From the NCBI GenBank assembly GCA_030836965.1, contig JAUPLM010000442.1, positions 1 to 6,239 on the forward strand: a DNA stretch of 6,239 bases, read 5' to 3'. The stretch is from Thermodesulfobacteriota bacterium. GTDB lineage: Bacteria; Desulfobacterota; Desulfobacteria; Desulfobacterales; RPRI01. Made by a program: the position numbers and the translations under genes. Under the pieces are notes generated by a model. It ran no database searches and was not told the DNA's origin. It was given only the letters and a program-made list of their open reading frames with translations. Of the stretch, positions 1-5,915 are shown one piece after another; within the stretch, counting starts at the first letter, position 1, and each line of letters opens with the position of its first letter.

Positions 1-84
1 GAGCCTGACGCAGTAATCGGGCAAAAGGGGTTGTTATACAAAGGTCTCCAAGTAGGTTGATCCGTAAGTCAGAAGACCTGCCTG
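1..84 (+). ncRNA. Cobalamin (B12) riboswitch, 3' portion, cut by window start
   Basis: The stretch AAGTCAGAAGACCTGCC at 66-82 matches the strongly conserved 3' end of the cobalamin riboswitch (consensus roughly AGYCAGGAGACCTGCC). Upstream, GACGCAGTAATCGGG at 7-21 resembles the conserved middle segment (CGCNACTGTAATCGGG-like), although this part is a weaker fit. The 5' half with the GGTGCC and GGGAA boxes would lie before base 1, so the element is partial here. A terminator and a TonB-dependent receptor gene follow directly, which is the classic context for this riboswitch. It would bind adenosylcobalamin or a related corrinoid and lower expression of the downstream uptake operon. A covariance-model search with about 150 bases of upstream sequence would settle it. 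Confidence 0.8.
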
Positions 85-148
85 AATTTGTGAATGCCTT
101 TCGAGGACGAGGGTATTTTGTTTGATCAGAGGATAAAAAAGGGAAATC

Positions 149-181
149 CCCGGATCGATTCATTTCGGTCCGGGTTTTTTT
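149..181 (+). terminator. Rho-independent terminator in the riboswitch leader
   Basis: A 10-base-pair stem pairs 149-158 (CCCGGATCGA) with 165-174 (TCGGTCCGGG), with one G-T wobble and a 6-base loop, and is followed by seven T residues at 175-181. It lies between the cobalamin riboswitch and the receptor start codon, with about 50 bases to the ATG. I infer that it is the expression platform: ligand-bound riboswitch lets this hairpin form and stops transcription before the uptake operon. Confidence 0.88.
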
Positions 182-215
182 ATGTCCGGACCCGGATTAA
201 CTTTTTTAATTTGGG

Positions 216-226
216 AAAGGAGAAAG
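216..226 (+). promoter_or_regulatory. Ribosome binding site of the TonB-dependent receptor
   Basis: AAAGGAGAAAG lies a few bases ahead of the ATG at 231 and is a strong Shine-Dalgarno match. It fixes that ATG as the start. It lies outside the terminator stem, so control is more likely at transcription than by hiding the ribosome site. Confidence 0.75.
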
Positions 227-230
227 TATT

Positions 231-2264
231 ATGCAAAAGATTTTGAAATTATTCTTTATCTGTATTCCTCTGATTTATGCAGGCATCTGCAGCGCCGGAA
301 CGGAGTTAAAGGAAGAAAAAGGGATGGCCACGCTCCCGGAAGTTGTTGTGACCGCCACCCGAACCGCGAGTGAAATCGAAAGAGTTCCGGCCGGAATAAC
401 CGTTATTACACGGGAAGAAATAAAGAATTCAAATGCCGGATCAATAACCGATCTTTTGAGTTCAGGAGAAGGCATAGTTGTGCGGAATCTTCTGGGGCAC
501 GGCAAGAACGCACAGGTTGATCTTCGCGGTTACGGTGAAACCGGACCTTTTAACACTCTGGTTCTGGTTGACGGCCGGAGGGTGAATGCGATTGATCTGA
601 GCGGTGTTGACTGGACCCAGATCCCTGTTGAGCAGGTTGAGAGGATTGAAATCGTCCGGGGTACAGGAACTGTTCTCTATGGAGACAATGCCGTTGGAGG
701 CGTGATAAACATTATTACGAAAACCCCGTCAGAAGGATTTGCCGCTCAAAGCGGCGTGACTGCCGGAAGTTACGGACGCAGGAGGCTGGAAGCATCGGCA
801 GGCGGAGGATTCGACAGGATAGCGGCATCAATCAATGCCAGCGTTGATGAGACCGACGGATACCGGGATAACAACAGGTATGAGGCGAAAGATATAGGGG
901 GAAAAATTGTTTATGACGCAAGCGACAAACTGAGCTTTAACATCAGCGGATCCTCTCATGAGGATAAATTCGGGCTGCCGGGGGCTCTTACGGAAGCGCA
1001 AATGAATGCGGACCGCAGGTCAACCGCCAATCCTCAGGATGAAGGCAGCAGCACTGATACTTATCTGAAGGCCGGATTTGATCTGGCGGCAGGAAATTAC
1101 GGCGAGCTTACCGCCGATGTATCCTACAGGAATCGTTACAGTGATGCGGTTTTTCCGGATACCATCAACCCCCTTGCGGCGGAATCAAATCTGAAAACAT
1201 GGGGTTTTGCCCCGAAGTATGTTTTAAAAAACGAAATATTCAAACATAATAACACACTCGTTGCAGGCGCCGATTTTTACTGGTCCGAGCAGGATATCGA
1301 TTCGTACGGCGGCTTTTTTATTCCTCTCTCAACTCAAAGCAGTTTATCGAATATCAGACGGGATTCCATCGGATTATATTTCAATAATGAATATGCCCTG
1401 AGGGAGAATGTGCTCATTTCTTTGGGAGCGCGTAACGAAAAAGTCCGGTATGATCTGGTTCAGGCGGATATGACCGGTTTTCTTGCTCCCCTTGACGAAC
1501 AAATGTCCGATTCCGAAAAAGCATATAATGCCGGTTTGACATTCATGTACGCTAAAAAGTCTTCAGTCTTTGTCCGGGCCAATCGCAGCTTCCGGTTTCC
1601 GCTTACGGATGAACTGGTTTACATAGACTGGGGAACTTTCTCTTACAAGGCGAATGCCGGTCTTAAACCCCAGACAGGGAAACATTATGAAACCGGAATC
1701 AAGCATTCCTTTACGGATGCTGTTTCAGGAAGCATGACTCTTTTCAGGGCTGAGATTAAGAATGAACTCTTCTACAATCCATCAACTTTCGGGAATGAAA
1801 ATCATCCTGAAACTCTTCATCAGGGCATTGAAATAGGATGCAGGGCGAAACTGTTTGACAAATTGACTCTTTTCGGGAATTTTACCTATGAAGAGGCGAA
1901 TTTTGAGCAAGCGCCGTACAAAGGGAATGATATCCCTGCAGTGCCGGCTTACAAGGGGAATTTCGGATTCCGGATCGACGATTTGGGAATCCCGGGTCTT
2001 TTCCTGTCGGCTGATTATAATTACATCGGATCCAGTTACGTGATCAGCGATCAGGCAAATAACTTTGATAAGCTTGATTCCTATTACACGATTGATGCAA
2101 AGCTTTCTTACAGGTACAGGATGCTGAAAGCCTTCATAGGAGTCAATAATCTGACAGACCGGAAATACTCCGAGTATGGCGTAATGGATACTTTCCTTAC
2201 AAAACGTAATTTCTACCCCGCGCCGGAAAGAAACTTTTTTGCGGGAATTCAGTTTGATTTTTAA
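231..2264 (+). CDS. btuB: TonB-dependent outer-membrane receptor, BtuB-like, predicted corrinoid uptake
   Basis: This 677-residue protein is an outer-membrane beta-barrel receptor that imports a scarce ligand using energy passed on by TonB. Residues 1-22 form a Sec signal peptide (basic start, hydrophobic core, cleavage likely after CSA). A TonB box follows at about 36-43 (PEVVVTAT). The plug domain spans roughly 45-165, with the family signatures VLVDGRRVN (111-119), VERIEIVRG (136-144) and LYGDNAVGGVINIITK (149-164). The rest is a barrel of alternating aromatic and polar strands ending in the typical C-terminal phenylalanine (GIQFDF). Length is a little above E. coli BtuB (614). The ligand assignment comes mainly from the cobalamin riboswitch immediately upstream; the symbol is therefore contextual. 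Heme, siderophore or cobalt receptors share the same architecture and cannot be excluded. The gene heads an operon with exbB, exbD and tonB. Confidence 0.88.
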   Translation: MQKILKLFFICIPLIYAGICSAGTELKEEKGMATLPEVVVTATRTASEIERVPAGITVITREEIKNSNAGSITDLLSSGEGIVVRNLLGHGKNAQVDLRGYGETGPFNTLVLVDGRRVNAIDLSGVDWTQIPVEQVERIEIVRGTGTVLYGDNAVGGVINIITKTPSEGFAAQSGVTAGSYGRRRLEASAGGGFDRIAASINASVDETDGYRDNNRYEAKDIGGKIVYDASDKLSFNISGSSHEDKFGLPGALTEAQMNADRRSTANPQDEGSSTDTYLKAGFDLAAGNYGELTADVSYRNRYSDAVFPDTINPLAAESNLKTWGFAPKYVLKNEIFKHNNTLVAGADFYWSEQDIDSYGGFFIPLSTQSSLSNIRRDSIGLYFNNEYALRENVLISLGARNEKVRYDLVQADMTGFLAPLDEQMSDSEKAYNAGLTFMYAKKSSVFVRANRSFRFPLTDELVYIDWGTFSYKANAGLKPQTGKHYETGIKHSFTDAVSGSMTLFRAEIKNELFYNPSTFGNENHPETLHQGIEIGCRAKLFDKLTLFGNFTYEEANFEQAPYKGNDIPAVPAYKGNFGFRIDDLGIPGLFLSADYNYIGSSYVISDQANNFDKLDSYYTIDAKLSYRYRMLKAFIGVNNLTDRKYSEYGVMDTFLTKRNFYPAPERNFFAGIQFDF

Positions 2265-2267
2265 ATT

Positions 2268-2303
2268 GAGACGTCTCGTAATCCGCCGAAAGGCGGATTA
2301 CGA
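2268..2303 (+). repeat. Strong intergenic hairpin with GAAA tetraloop plus adjoining palindrome
   Basis: A perfect 12-base-pair inverted repeat pairs 2276-2287 (TCGTAATCCGCC) with 2292-2303 (GGCGGATTACGA) around the stable tetraloop GAAA. Its 5' edge overlaps a perfect 10-base palindrome, GAGACGTCTC, at 2268-2277. The structure starts just after the receptor stop codon and lacks a T-tract, so it is not a canonical terminator. I infer a role as an mRNA-stabilising or processing hairpin, a partial attenuator, or a copy of a dispersed intergenic repeat; the sequence alone does not choose between these. Confidence 0.7.
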
Positions 2304-2336
2304 TGCCATAAGGTTTCAGTGTTTATAAAACGGGCA

Positions 2337-2341
2337 AGAGG
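2337..2341 (+). promoter_or_regulatory. Ribosome binding site that decides the exbB start
   Basis: AGAGG lies nine bases before the ATG at 2351, a normal Shine-Dalgarno distance. An in-frame TTG at 2342 directly abuts this motif and would have no usable spacing, so the ATG is the better start. Confidence 0.55.
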
Positions 2342-2350
2342 TTGGTTGTT

Positions 2351-2983
2351 ATGCTGAATATTTTTCTAAAAGGCGGACCGGTCATGTATCCGCTCCTGGC
2401 CTGTTCGATAATAGCGATGACCGTTGTAATTGAGCGGGCCATATTCTGGATCCAGTCGGATCGATTCCGGAATCAGGCGCTAGTTGATGAAGTTCTTGAA
2501 TTATGCCGCGCCGGAAACTGGGATATGGTCAGGATCAGGGTGGCAGGCTCAAAAGACTATATTATCCGGATCCTGGTCAGTGGAATCCTGCACCGGGAAT
2601 TTTCAATGATAAAAGCCATGGAGTCAGCAGCATCCGACGAAATCAGAACTATGCGCCGCTACATGGGCATTCTGGATACCATGATCACCGTCGCGCCTCT
2701 TCTGGGTTTCCTGGGTACAGTTACCGGAATCATATACTCCTTCGAATCTCTTGGTATGACGGTGATCGAGCATCCTGAAACGGTTGCCATAGGAATAGCC
2801 CAAGCGCTTATCACGACTGCGGCCGGACTGATCATCGCCATTCTTACGGTTTTTCCCTATAATTATTTCAATTCAAGAATCGAAGACGCCGCACTCTCTA
2901 TCGAAAAATACGCGACCAGCTTGGAGATTGTCTATAAAAAGCTGGTTCAGGGAACGGGGATTCACGAGGAGGCCGCGATATGA
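2351..2983 (+). CDS. exbB: ExbB/TolQ/MotA-family proton channel protein
   Basis: ExbB forms the pentameric inner-membrane channel that, with ExbD, turns proton flow into movement of TonB. With the ATG at 2351 the protein has 210 residues, normal for a short ExbB. Three membrane segments are visible: about 10-33, 108-131 and 145-170, with a long cytoplasmic loop (about 34-105) between the first two. The family signature APLLGFLGTVTGI is at 115-127 and IAQALITTAAGL at 149-160. By comparison with E. coli ExbB, Thr123 and Thr156 match Thr148 and Thr181, whereas Gln151 sits where E. coli has Glu176. An in-frame TTG nine bases upstream is a weaker start because it leaves no room for a ribosome site. 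The end overlaps exbD by four bases (ATGA). TolQ is the main alternative, but the receptor and tonB neighbours favour ExbB. Confidence 0.9.
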   Translation: MLNIFLKGGPVMYPLLACSIIAMTVVIERAIFWIQSDRFRNQALVDEVLELCRAGNWDMVRIRVAGSKDYIIRILVSGILHREFSMIKAMESAASDEIRTMRRYMGILDTMITVAPLLGFLGTVTGIIYSFESLGMTVIEHPETVAIGIAQALITTAAGLIIAILTVFPYNYFNSRIEDAALSIEKYATSLEIVYKKLVQGTGIHEEAAI

Positions 2984-3390
2984 AACTGAATATCACCCCT
3001 GCCCGGAAAGCCCGCGTTGAAATGGTGCCGCTTATAGACACCGTTTTTCTTATCATGGTATTTTTCGTATATTCCATGCTCTCAATGTCGGTGCACCGCG
3101 GAATGCCGGTTTTCCTTCCCTCTTCTTCGGAATCAGGCATTGAAAAAAATCTTATACTGTCGGTAACAGTAAAATCCGACGGATCCGTTTATATCGACAG
3201 GGATAAAGTGTTTCCCGGCGATCTTTCCGCTGCATTGAAACATAAAGCCGGAAAGGAAAAACAGACAGGCGTACTGCTTTTTGCAGACAGCAGCCTTTCA
3301 TATCAGAAACTTTTCAGTGTTCTGGATCAGATAAAAAATGCGGGCATAAGCCATATTTCACTCCAGGCAGAGGCCGGCCCCAGAAGGTGA
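2980..3390 (+). CDS. exbD: ExbD/TolR-family biopolymer transport protein
   Basis: ExbD is the stator partner whose single membrane helix sits inside the ExbB ring and carries the proton-binding aspartate. This 136-residue protein has a short cytoplasmic tail, one membrane helix at about 16-36 and a periplasmic domain at about 45-130. The signature PLIDTVFLIMVFF (17-29) places the essential aspartate at Asp20, matching Asp25 of E. coli ExbD. The C-terminal part (ADSSLSYQKLFSVLDQIKNA at 102-121) fits the conserved periplasmic fold of ExbD and TolR. The ATG overlaps the exbB stop in ATGA, and a strong ribosome site (GAGGAGG, 2966-2972) lies within the end of exbB, so the two are translationally coupled. 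TolR is an alternative name; context with tonB makes ExbD more likely. Confidence 0.9.
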   Translation: MKLNITPARKARVEMVPLIDTVFLIMVFFVYSMLSMSVHRGMPVFLPSSSESGIEKNLILSVTVKSDGSVYIDRDKVFPGDLSAALKHKAGKEKQTGVLLFADSSLSYQKLFSVLDQIKNAGISHISLQAEAGPRR

Positions 3391-4121
3391 AACGTTTACT
3401 CTTTTCAATAGCCCTCGCTCTTGCCGTTCACGGGCTGGTATTTTATTTCGATGGGAAATGGCTTAAAACAAGGCCGCATCATCAGACCAGAACTCCCCGG
3501 GTTACAATATCTTTAATTTCTCTTCCATTACCAGCTGTCACAACCGATTCCAGGCCGCTCTACGCTCCCGGAAAAAAAGCGGAAGATATTCCGGGAAAAC
3601 TCCTCAATGCGGAAAAGGTTCCGGAGCCTCCGGACGGGAAGCCGGAGGTTACAGACGCTTCTCTTAAGAAGGATATCACACAGCCATCCGGCTCCTCTGA
3701 ATCAAACGCCCTATCAGATTTACCGCCTTCTTCCGCAACCGGTAAAGGATATATGGAAGGAGATCCGAAAAACGAGTCCAAGGTACTTAAAGAGGCACAT
3801 GATCACACTTCGGGTGAGATGCAGCCCGGTTCCCGGTTTGTAAAAGAAGCTGTTCCGCTCTATAAAGAGAATCCGTCTCCAGTCTATCCGCTGCAGGCGA
3901 AAAAAAGAGGCCACGAGGGGACCGTTATTCTTGAGGTTCAGGTCACAAAAGAGGGGAGGGCCGGAAAAGTAAGCGTTTTTCAATCCAGCCGTTACCCGCT
4001 TCTGGATCAGGCTGCCGTATCATCTGTTGAAAAGTGGCGTTTCGAGCCTGGAAAAAGAGGCGATAAAAAGGTGGATATGCCGGTAAAGATTCCGGTCCGT
4101 TTTCAGCTTGAAGGGGATTGA
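3387..4121 (+). CDS. tonB: TonB energy transducer
   Basis: TonB spans the periplasm and pulls on the TonB box of the outer-membrane receptor. The 244-residue protein has one N-terminal membrane anchor (about 4-21) containing AVHG, where His15 matches the functionally essential His20 of E. coli TonB. A long, low-complexity linker rich in Pro, Ser, Lys, Glu and Asp runs from about 28 to 160. The C-terminal TonB domain (about 163-241) shows SPVYPLQAKKRGHEGTV, with the conserved Tyr-Pro at 167-168, then VEKWRFEPG (214-222) and a final VKIPVRFQL strand. The start is a GTG at 3387 that overlaps the exbD stop in GTGA; upstream ribosome-site similarity is weak, so coupling to exbD translation is likely. 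It closes the receptor-exbB-exbD-tonB operon, and being encoded here it is probably dedicated to that receptor. Confidence 0.9.
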   Translation: MKRLLFSIALALAVHGLVFYFDGKWLKTRPHHQTRTPRVTISLISLPLPAVTTDSRPLYAPGKKAEDIPGKLLNAEKVPEPPDGKPEVTDASLKKDITQPSGSSESNALSDLPPSSATGKGYMEGDPKNESKVLKEAHDHTSGEMQPGSRFVKEAVPLYKENPSPVYPLQAKKRGHEGTVILEVQVTKEGRAGKVSVFQSSRYPLLDQAAVSSVEKWRFEPGKRGDKKVDMPVKIPVRFQLEGD

Positions 4122-4236
4122 TATTTATTGCCTTAAAAGCCCTGTTCTGATACTGCATACCAGTAATGTAAATTATCATTTAATTAAAGTTATTGTCCGC
4201 AAACAGAATCCATAGCAGGGGGAAGATCGCAGATAT
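4122..4236 (+). other. AT-rich intergenic gap between the uptake operon and the second gene group
   Basis: This 115-base gap separates tonB from the thioesterase gene. It holds no ORF and no hairpin followed by a T-tract, so no intrinsic terminator for the uptake operon is visible. The core (about 4166-4194) is very AT-rich and contains a short inverted repeat, TACTG at 4151-4155 with CAGTA at 4161-4165. A promoter for the following genes would be expected here, but no convincing -35/-10 pair with normal spacing stands out. AGGGGGAAG at 4217-4225 is the likely, somewhat distant ribosome site for the gene at 4237. Confidence 0.4.
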
Positions 4237-4623
4237 ATGGATATAAATACTCACAAAAAAATCGACCGGAATCTGTGCGGCAAACCTCTTGAAATCAGTG
4301 AAGGATTCAGCAGGGTTGAACTTCTTCTGACGGATAATATGTCCGCCGACGAGTCCGGACTTGTTCACGGAGGATTTATCTTCGGCCTTGCCGATTACGC
4401 GGCCATGATAGCAGTAAACCATCCGAATGTAGTTCTCGGTTCTTCCGATGTAAAATTTTTAAAACCTCTGAAAAAAGGCGACACCGCCATTGCCGAGGCA
4501 AGGGTCGAAAATATAACGGGCAGAAAACATATAGTCCGCGTAACGGTTGAAAATTTGAAGACAAAGGTTTTCGAGGGCGTTTTTACCTGCTTTGTTCCGG
4601 ACAAGCATGTCTTATCCGGATGA
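4237..4623 (+). CDS. Hotdog-fold thioesterase, PaaI-like
   Basis: This 128-residue protein has the size and pattern of single-domain hotdog-fold acyl-CoA thioesterases. The central helix region, GLVHGGFIFGLADYAAMIAV at 41-60, contains the HGG motif (His44-Gly45-Gly46) and the LAD segment (51-53) typical of the PaaI/YdiI branch. Strands follow the usual order: SSDVKFLKPLKKGDTAIAEARV (69-90) is the family strand that precedes the CoA-contacting region, then HIVRVTVENL and the final VFEGVFTCFV. The reaction in the family is hydrolysis of an acyl- or aryl-CoA thioester in the cytoplasm; the substrate cannot be predicted. A few hotdog proteins are dehydratases or regulators (MaoC, FapR), but HGG plus this length favours a thioesterase. 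The ribosome site is about 14 bases upstream. It is followed after 81 bases by the iron alcohol dehydrogenase. Confidence 0.82.
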   Translation: MDINTHKKIDRNLCGKPLEISEGFSRVELLLTDNMSADESGLVHGGFIFGLADYAAMIAVNHPNVVLGSSDVKFLKPLKKGDTAIAEARVENITGRKHIVRVTVENLKTKVFEGVFTCFVPDKHVLSG

Positions 4624-4693
4624 AAGGACAAGAATTAAAAATAATTCCGAAGAACTCGCAAAGCAGTTATCACAATACCTGTATAACCATTAA

Positions 4694-4700
4694 CGGAGGT
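4694..4700 (+). promoter_or_regulatory. Ribosome binding site of the iron alcohol dehydrogenase
   Basis: CGGAGGT ends four bases before the ATG at 4705 and is a near-consensus Shine-Dalgarno site. It supports that ATG, which also gives an N-terminus of normal length for the family. Confidence 0.7.
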
Positions 4701-4704
4701 AAAT

Positions 4705-5898
4705 ATGAAATACCCTGATCTGGAACTCAGCTCTTTTTTCATGTGGTCAAACAGACCGAGGATCATGTTCGGCCCAGGCATAAGATCGGAACTCGGGTTC
4801 GAAATGAATGCCCTGGGCGGAAAAAAAGCGGTGATAATTACCGACAAAGGGATTGTAGGTGCCGGTGTCGCCGGTATGGTTGCGAAGGAGATTGAAAAAT
4901 CGGAACTTAAACTTGTCGGTATTTTCGACAGCATTGTCCAGGATGCGAGAATCGACATAATCAATCAGGGCGCGGCGTTTTACAGGGAGAAGGGCGCTGA
5001 TTGCATGGTGGTGGTTGGCGGCGGAAGCGTAATGGATTCCGCGAAAGGAATAAATATCCTGATAGGGGAGGGCACCGATGATTTTCAGCCTCTTGCGGAC
5101 AGGGCCGCTCTATGGGATGATGCCAAACCGCTTCCTCCCCACATCGTTTTTCCGACAACGGCCGGAACAGCGAGCGAAGTAACCCATGCCATTATCGCTC
5201 TCGATGTGAATGCTAGGGTCAAACTACAGATAACGCATCCGTACAACGCCGATATAGCGATGCTTGACCCTGAATTGACGGTCAAACTCCCTCCGAAAAT
5301 TACGGCATTCACTGGAATGGATGCACTCACACATGCAATTGAAGGCGTTACTTCAACTTCGGTTTCGCCAATTGGGGATGCTTTAGGCCTTCATGCCATA
5401 AGGCTCATATTCAAGTATCTCCCGGTCGCGGTAAATGAACCCGAAGATATAACGGCCAGGGGATACATGCTTATTGCAAGCACACTTGCCGGAATGTGTT
5501 TCGGAAATACAATGACCGGCGCGGTTCATGCCACCGCTCACGCGCTCGGAGCTCATTACGGAATCCCTCATGGCCTTGCAAACGGCATAATGCTGCCTGT
5601 TGTCATGGAATATAACGTGGAGGAGGCCGCGGACAGATATATGCTGGTCGCTGATGCAATGGGGCTGGATGTTAATGGGATGGAGCCTATTGACGCTGCA
5701 AGGGCTGCGGTTCAGGGAGTAAAGGATTTAAAGAAAGCTATCGGGCTTACAGAAAAACTGAAGGATCTGGGCGTTCCGGATGACAGGGAAAAACTCATGC
5801 CTACGGTCGAACTTGCCGGCGCCGACTCTCAGATAAGCTATAATCCGCGTTTTGCGGAGGAAGAGGACATACTTAATTTTTATCTTAAGGCATTATAA
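4705..5898 (+). CDS. Iron-containing (group III) alcohol dehydrogenase
   Basis: A full-length 397-residue cytoplasmic enzyme that would interconvert an alcohol and an aldehyde or ketone with NAD(H) or NADP(H). The N-terminal Rossmann-like domain (about 1-195) carries the cofactor-binding motif GGGSVMDSAKG (105-115) and TTAGTASEVT (151-160). The helical C-terminal domain holds the metal site. By comparison with E. coli FucO (Asp196, His200, His263, His277), the ligands are Asp206 and His210 in GMDALTHAIE, His275 in GAVHATAH, and His289 in IPHG; the conserved His279 matches FucO His267. All ligands are present, so the enzyme should be active, with iron or another divalent metal. One small oddity is Ala156, where the family usually has Gly (TTAGTGSE). 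Substrate is open: 1,3-propanediol, ethanol, lactaldehyde and hydroxyacid dehydrogenases all share this fold. The next gene starts 17 bases later, so they are probably co-transcribed. Confidence 0.93.
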   Translation: MKYPDLELSSFFMWSNRPRIMFGPGIRSELGFEMNALGGKKAVIITDKGIVGAGVAGMVAKEIEKSELKLVGIFDSIVQDARIDIINQGAAFYREKGADCMVVVGGGSVMDSAKGINILIGEGTDDFQPLADRAALWDDAKPLPPHIVFPTTAGTASEVTHAIIALDVNARVKLQITHPYNADIAMLDPELTVKLPPKITAFTGMDALTHAIEGVTSTSVSPIGDALGLHAIRLIFKYLPVAVNEPEDITARGYMLIASTLAGMCFGNTMTGAVHATAHALGAHYGIPHGLANGIMLPVVMEYNVEEAADRYMLVADAMGLDVNGMEPIDAARAAVQGVKDLKKAIGLTEKLKDLGVPDDREKLMPTVELAGADSQISYNPRFAEEEDILNFYLKAL

Positions 5899-5915
5899 CA
5901 GGAAGGAGAAAATTC

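Noticed and set aside
97..106. Small TTCG-loop hairpin (CCT-TTCG-AGG) downstream of the riboswitch core
   Set aside because: The stem is only three base pairs; it may be part of the leader fold but does not stand as a separate feature.
275..505. Reverse-strand open frame inside the receptor gene
   Set aside because: It lies entirely within a clear receptor coding region, shows no family motif and has no supporting context; it is a shadow frame, as are the other antisense frames in the window.
2342..2350. TTG start for exbB nine bases before the ATG
   Set aside because: It directly abuts the AGAGG ribosome site, leaving no spacing, and adds three residues outside the conserved family N-terminus.
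4145..4174. Possible promoter (TTCTGA ... TAAATT) ahead of the thioesterase gene
   Set aside because: Both boxes match the consensus poorly, about three and four of six positions, in an AT-rich stretch where such matches are common.
4140..4220. Possible long-range stem in the tonB-thioesterase gap (CCCTG and TTCTG at 4140-4149 with CAGAA and CAGGG at 4204-4220)
   Set aside because: The two five-base arms are split by a seven-base bulge and a loop of over 50 bases; this is weak and expected by chance.
4666..4687. Inverted repeat GTTAT / ATAAC and a TATAAC box before the dehydrogenase
   Set aside because: The repeat is only five bases with a 12-base loop, and no -35-like sequence sits at a proper distance from the TATAAC box, so neither an operator nor a promoter can be supported.
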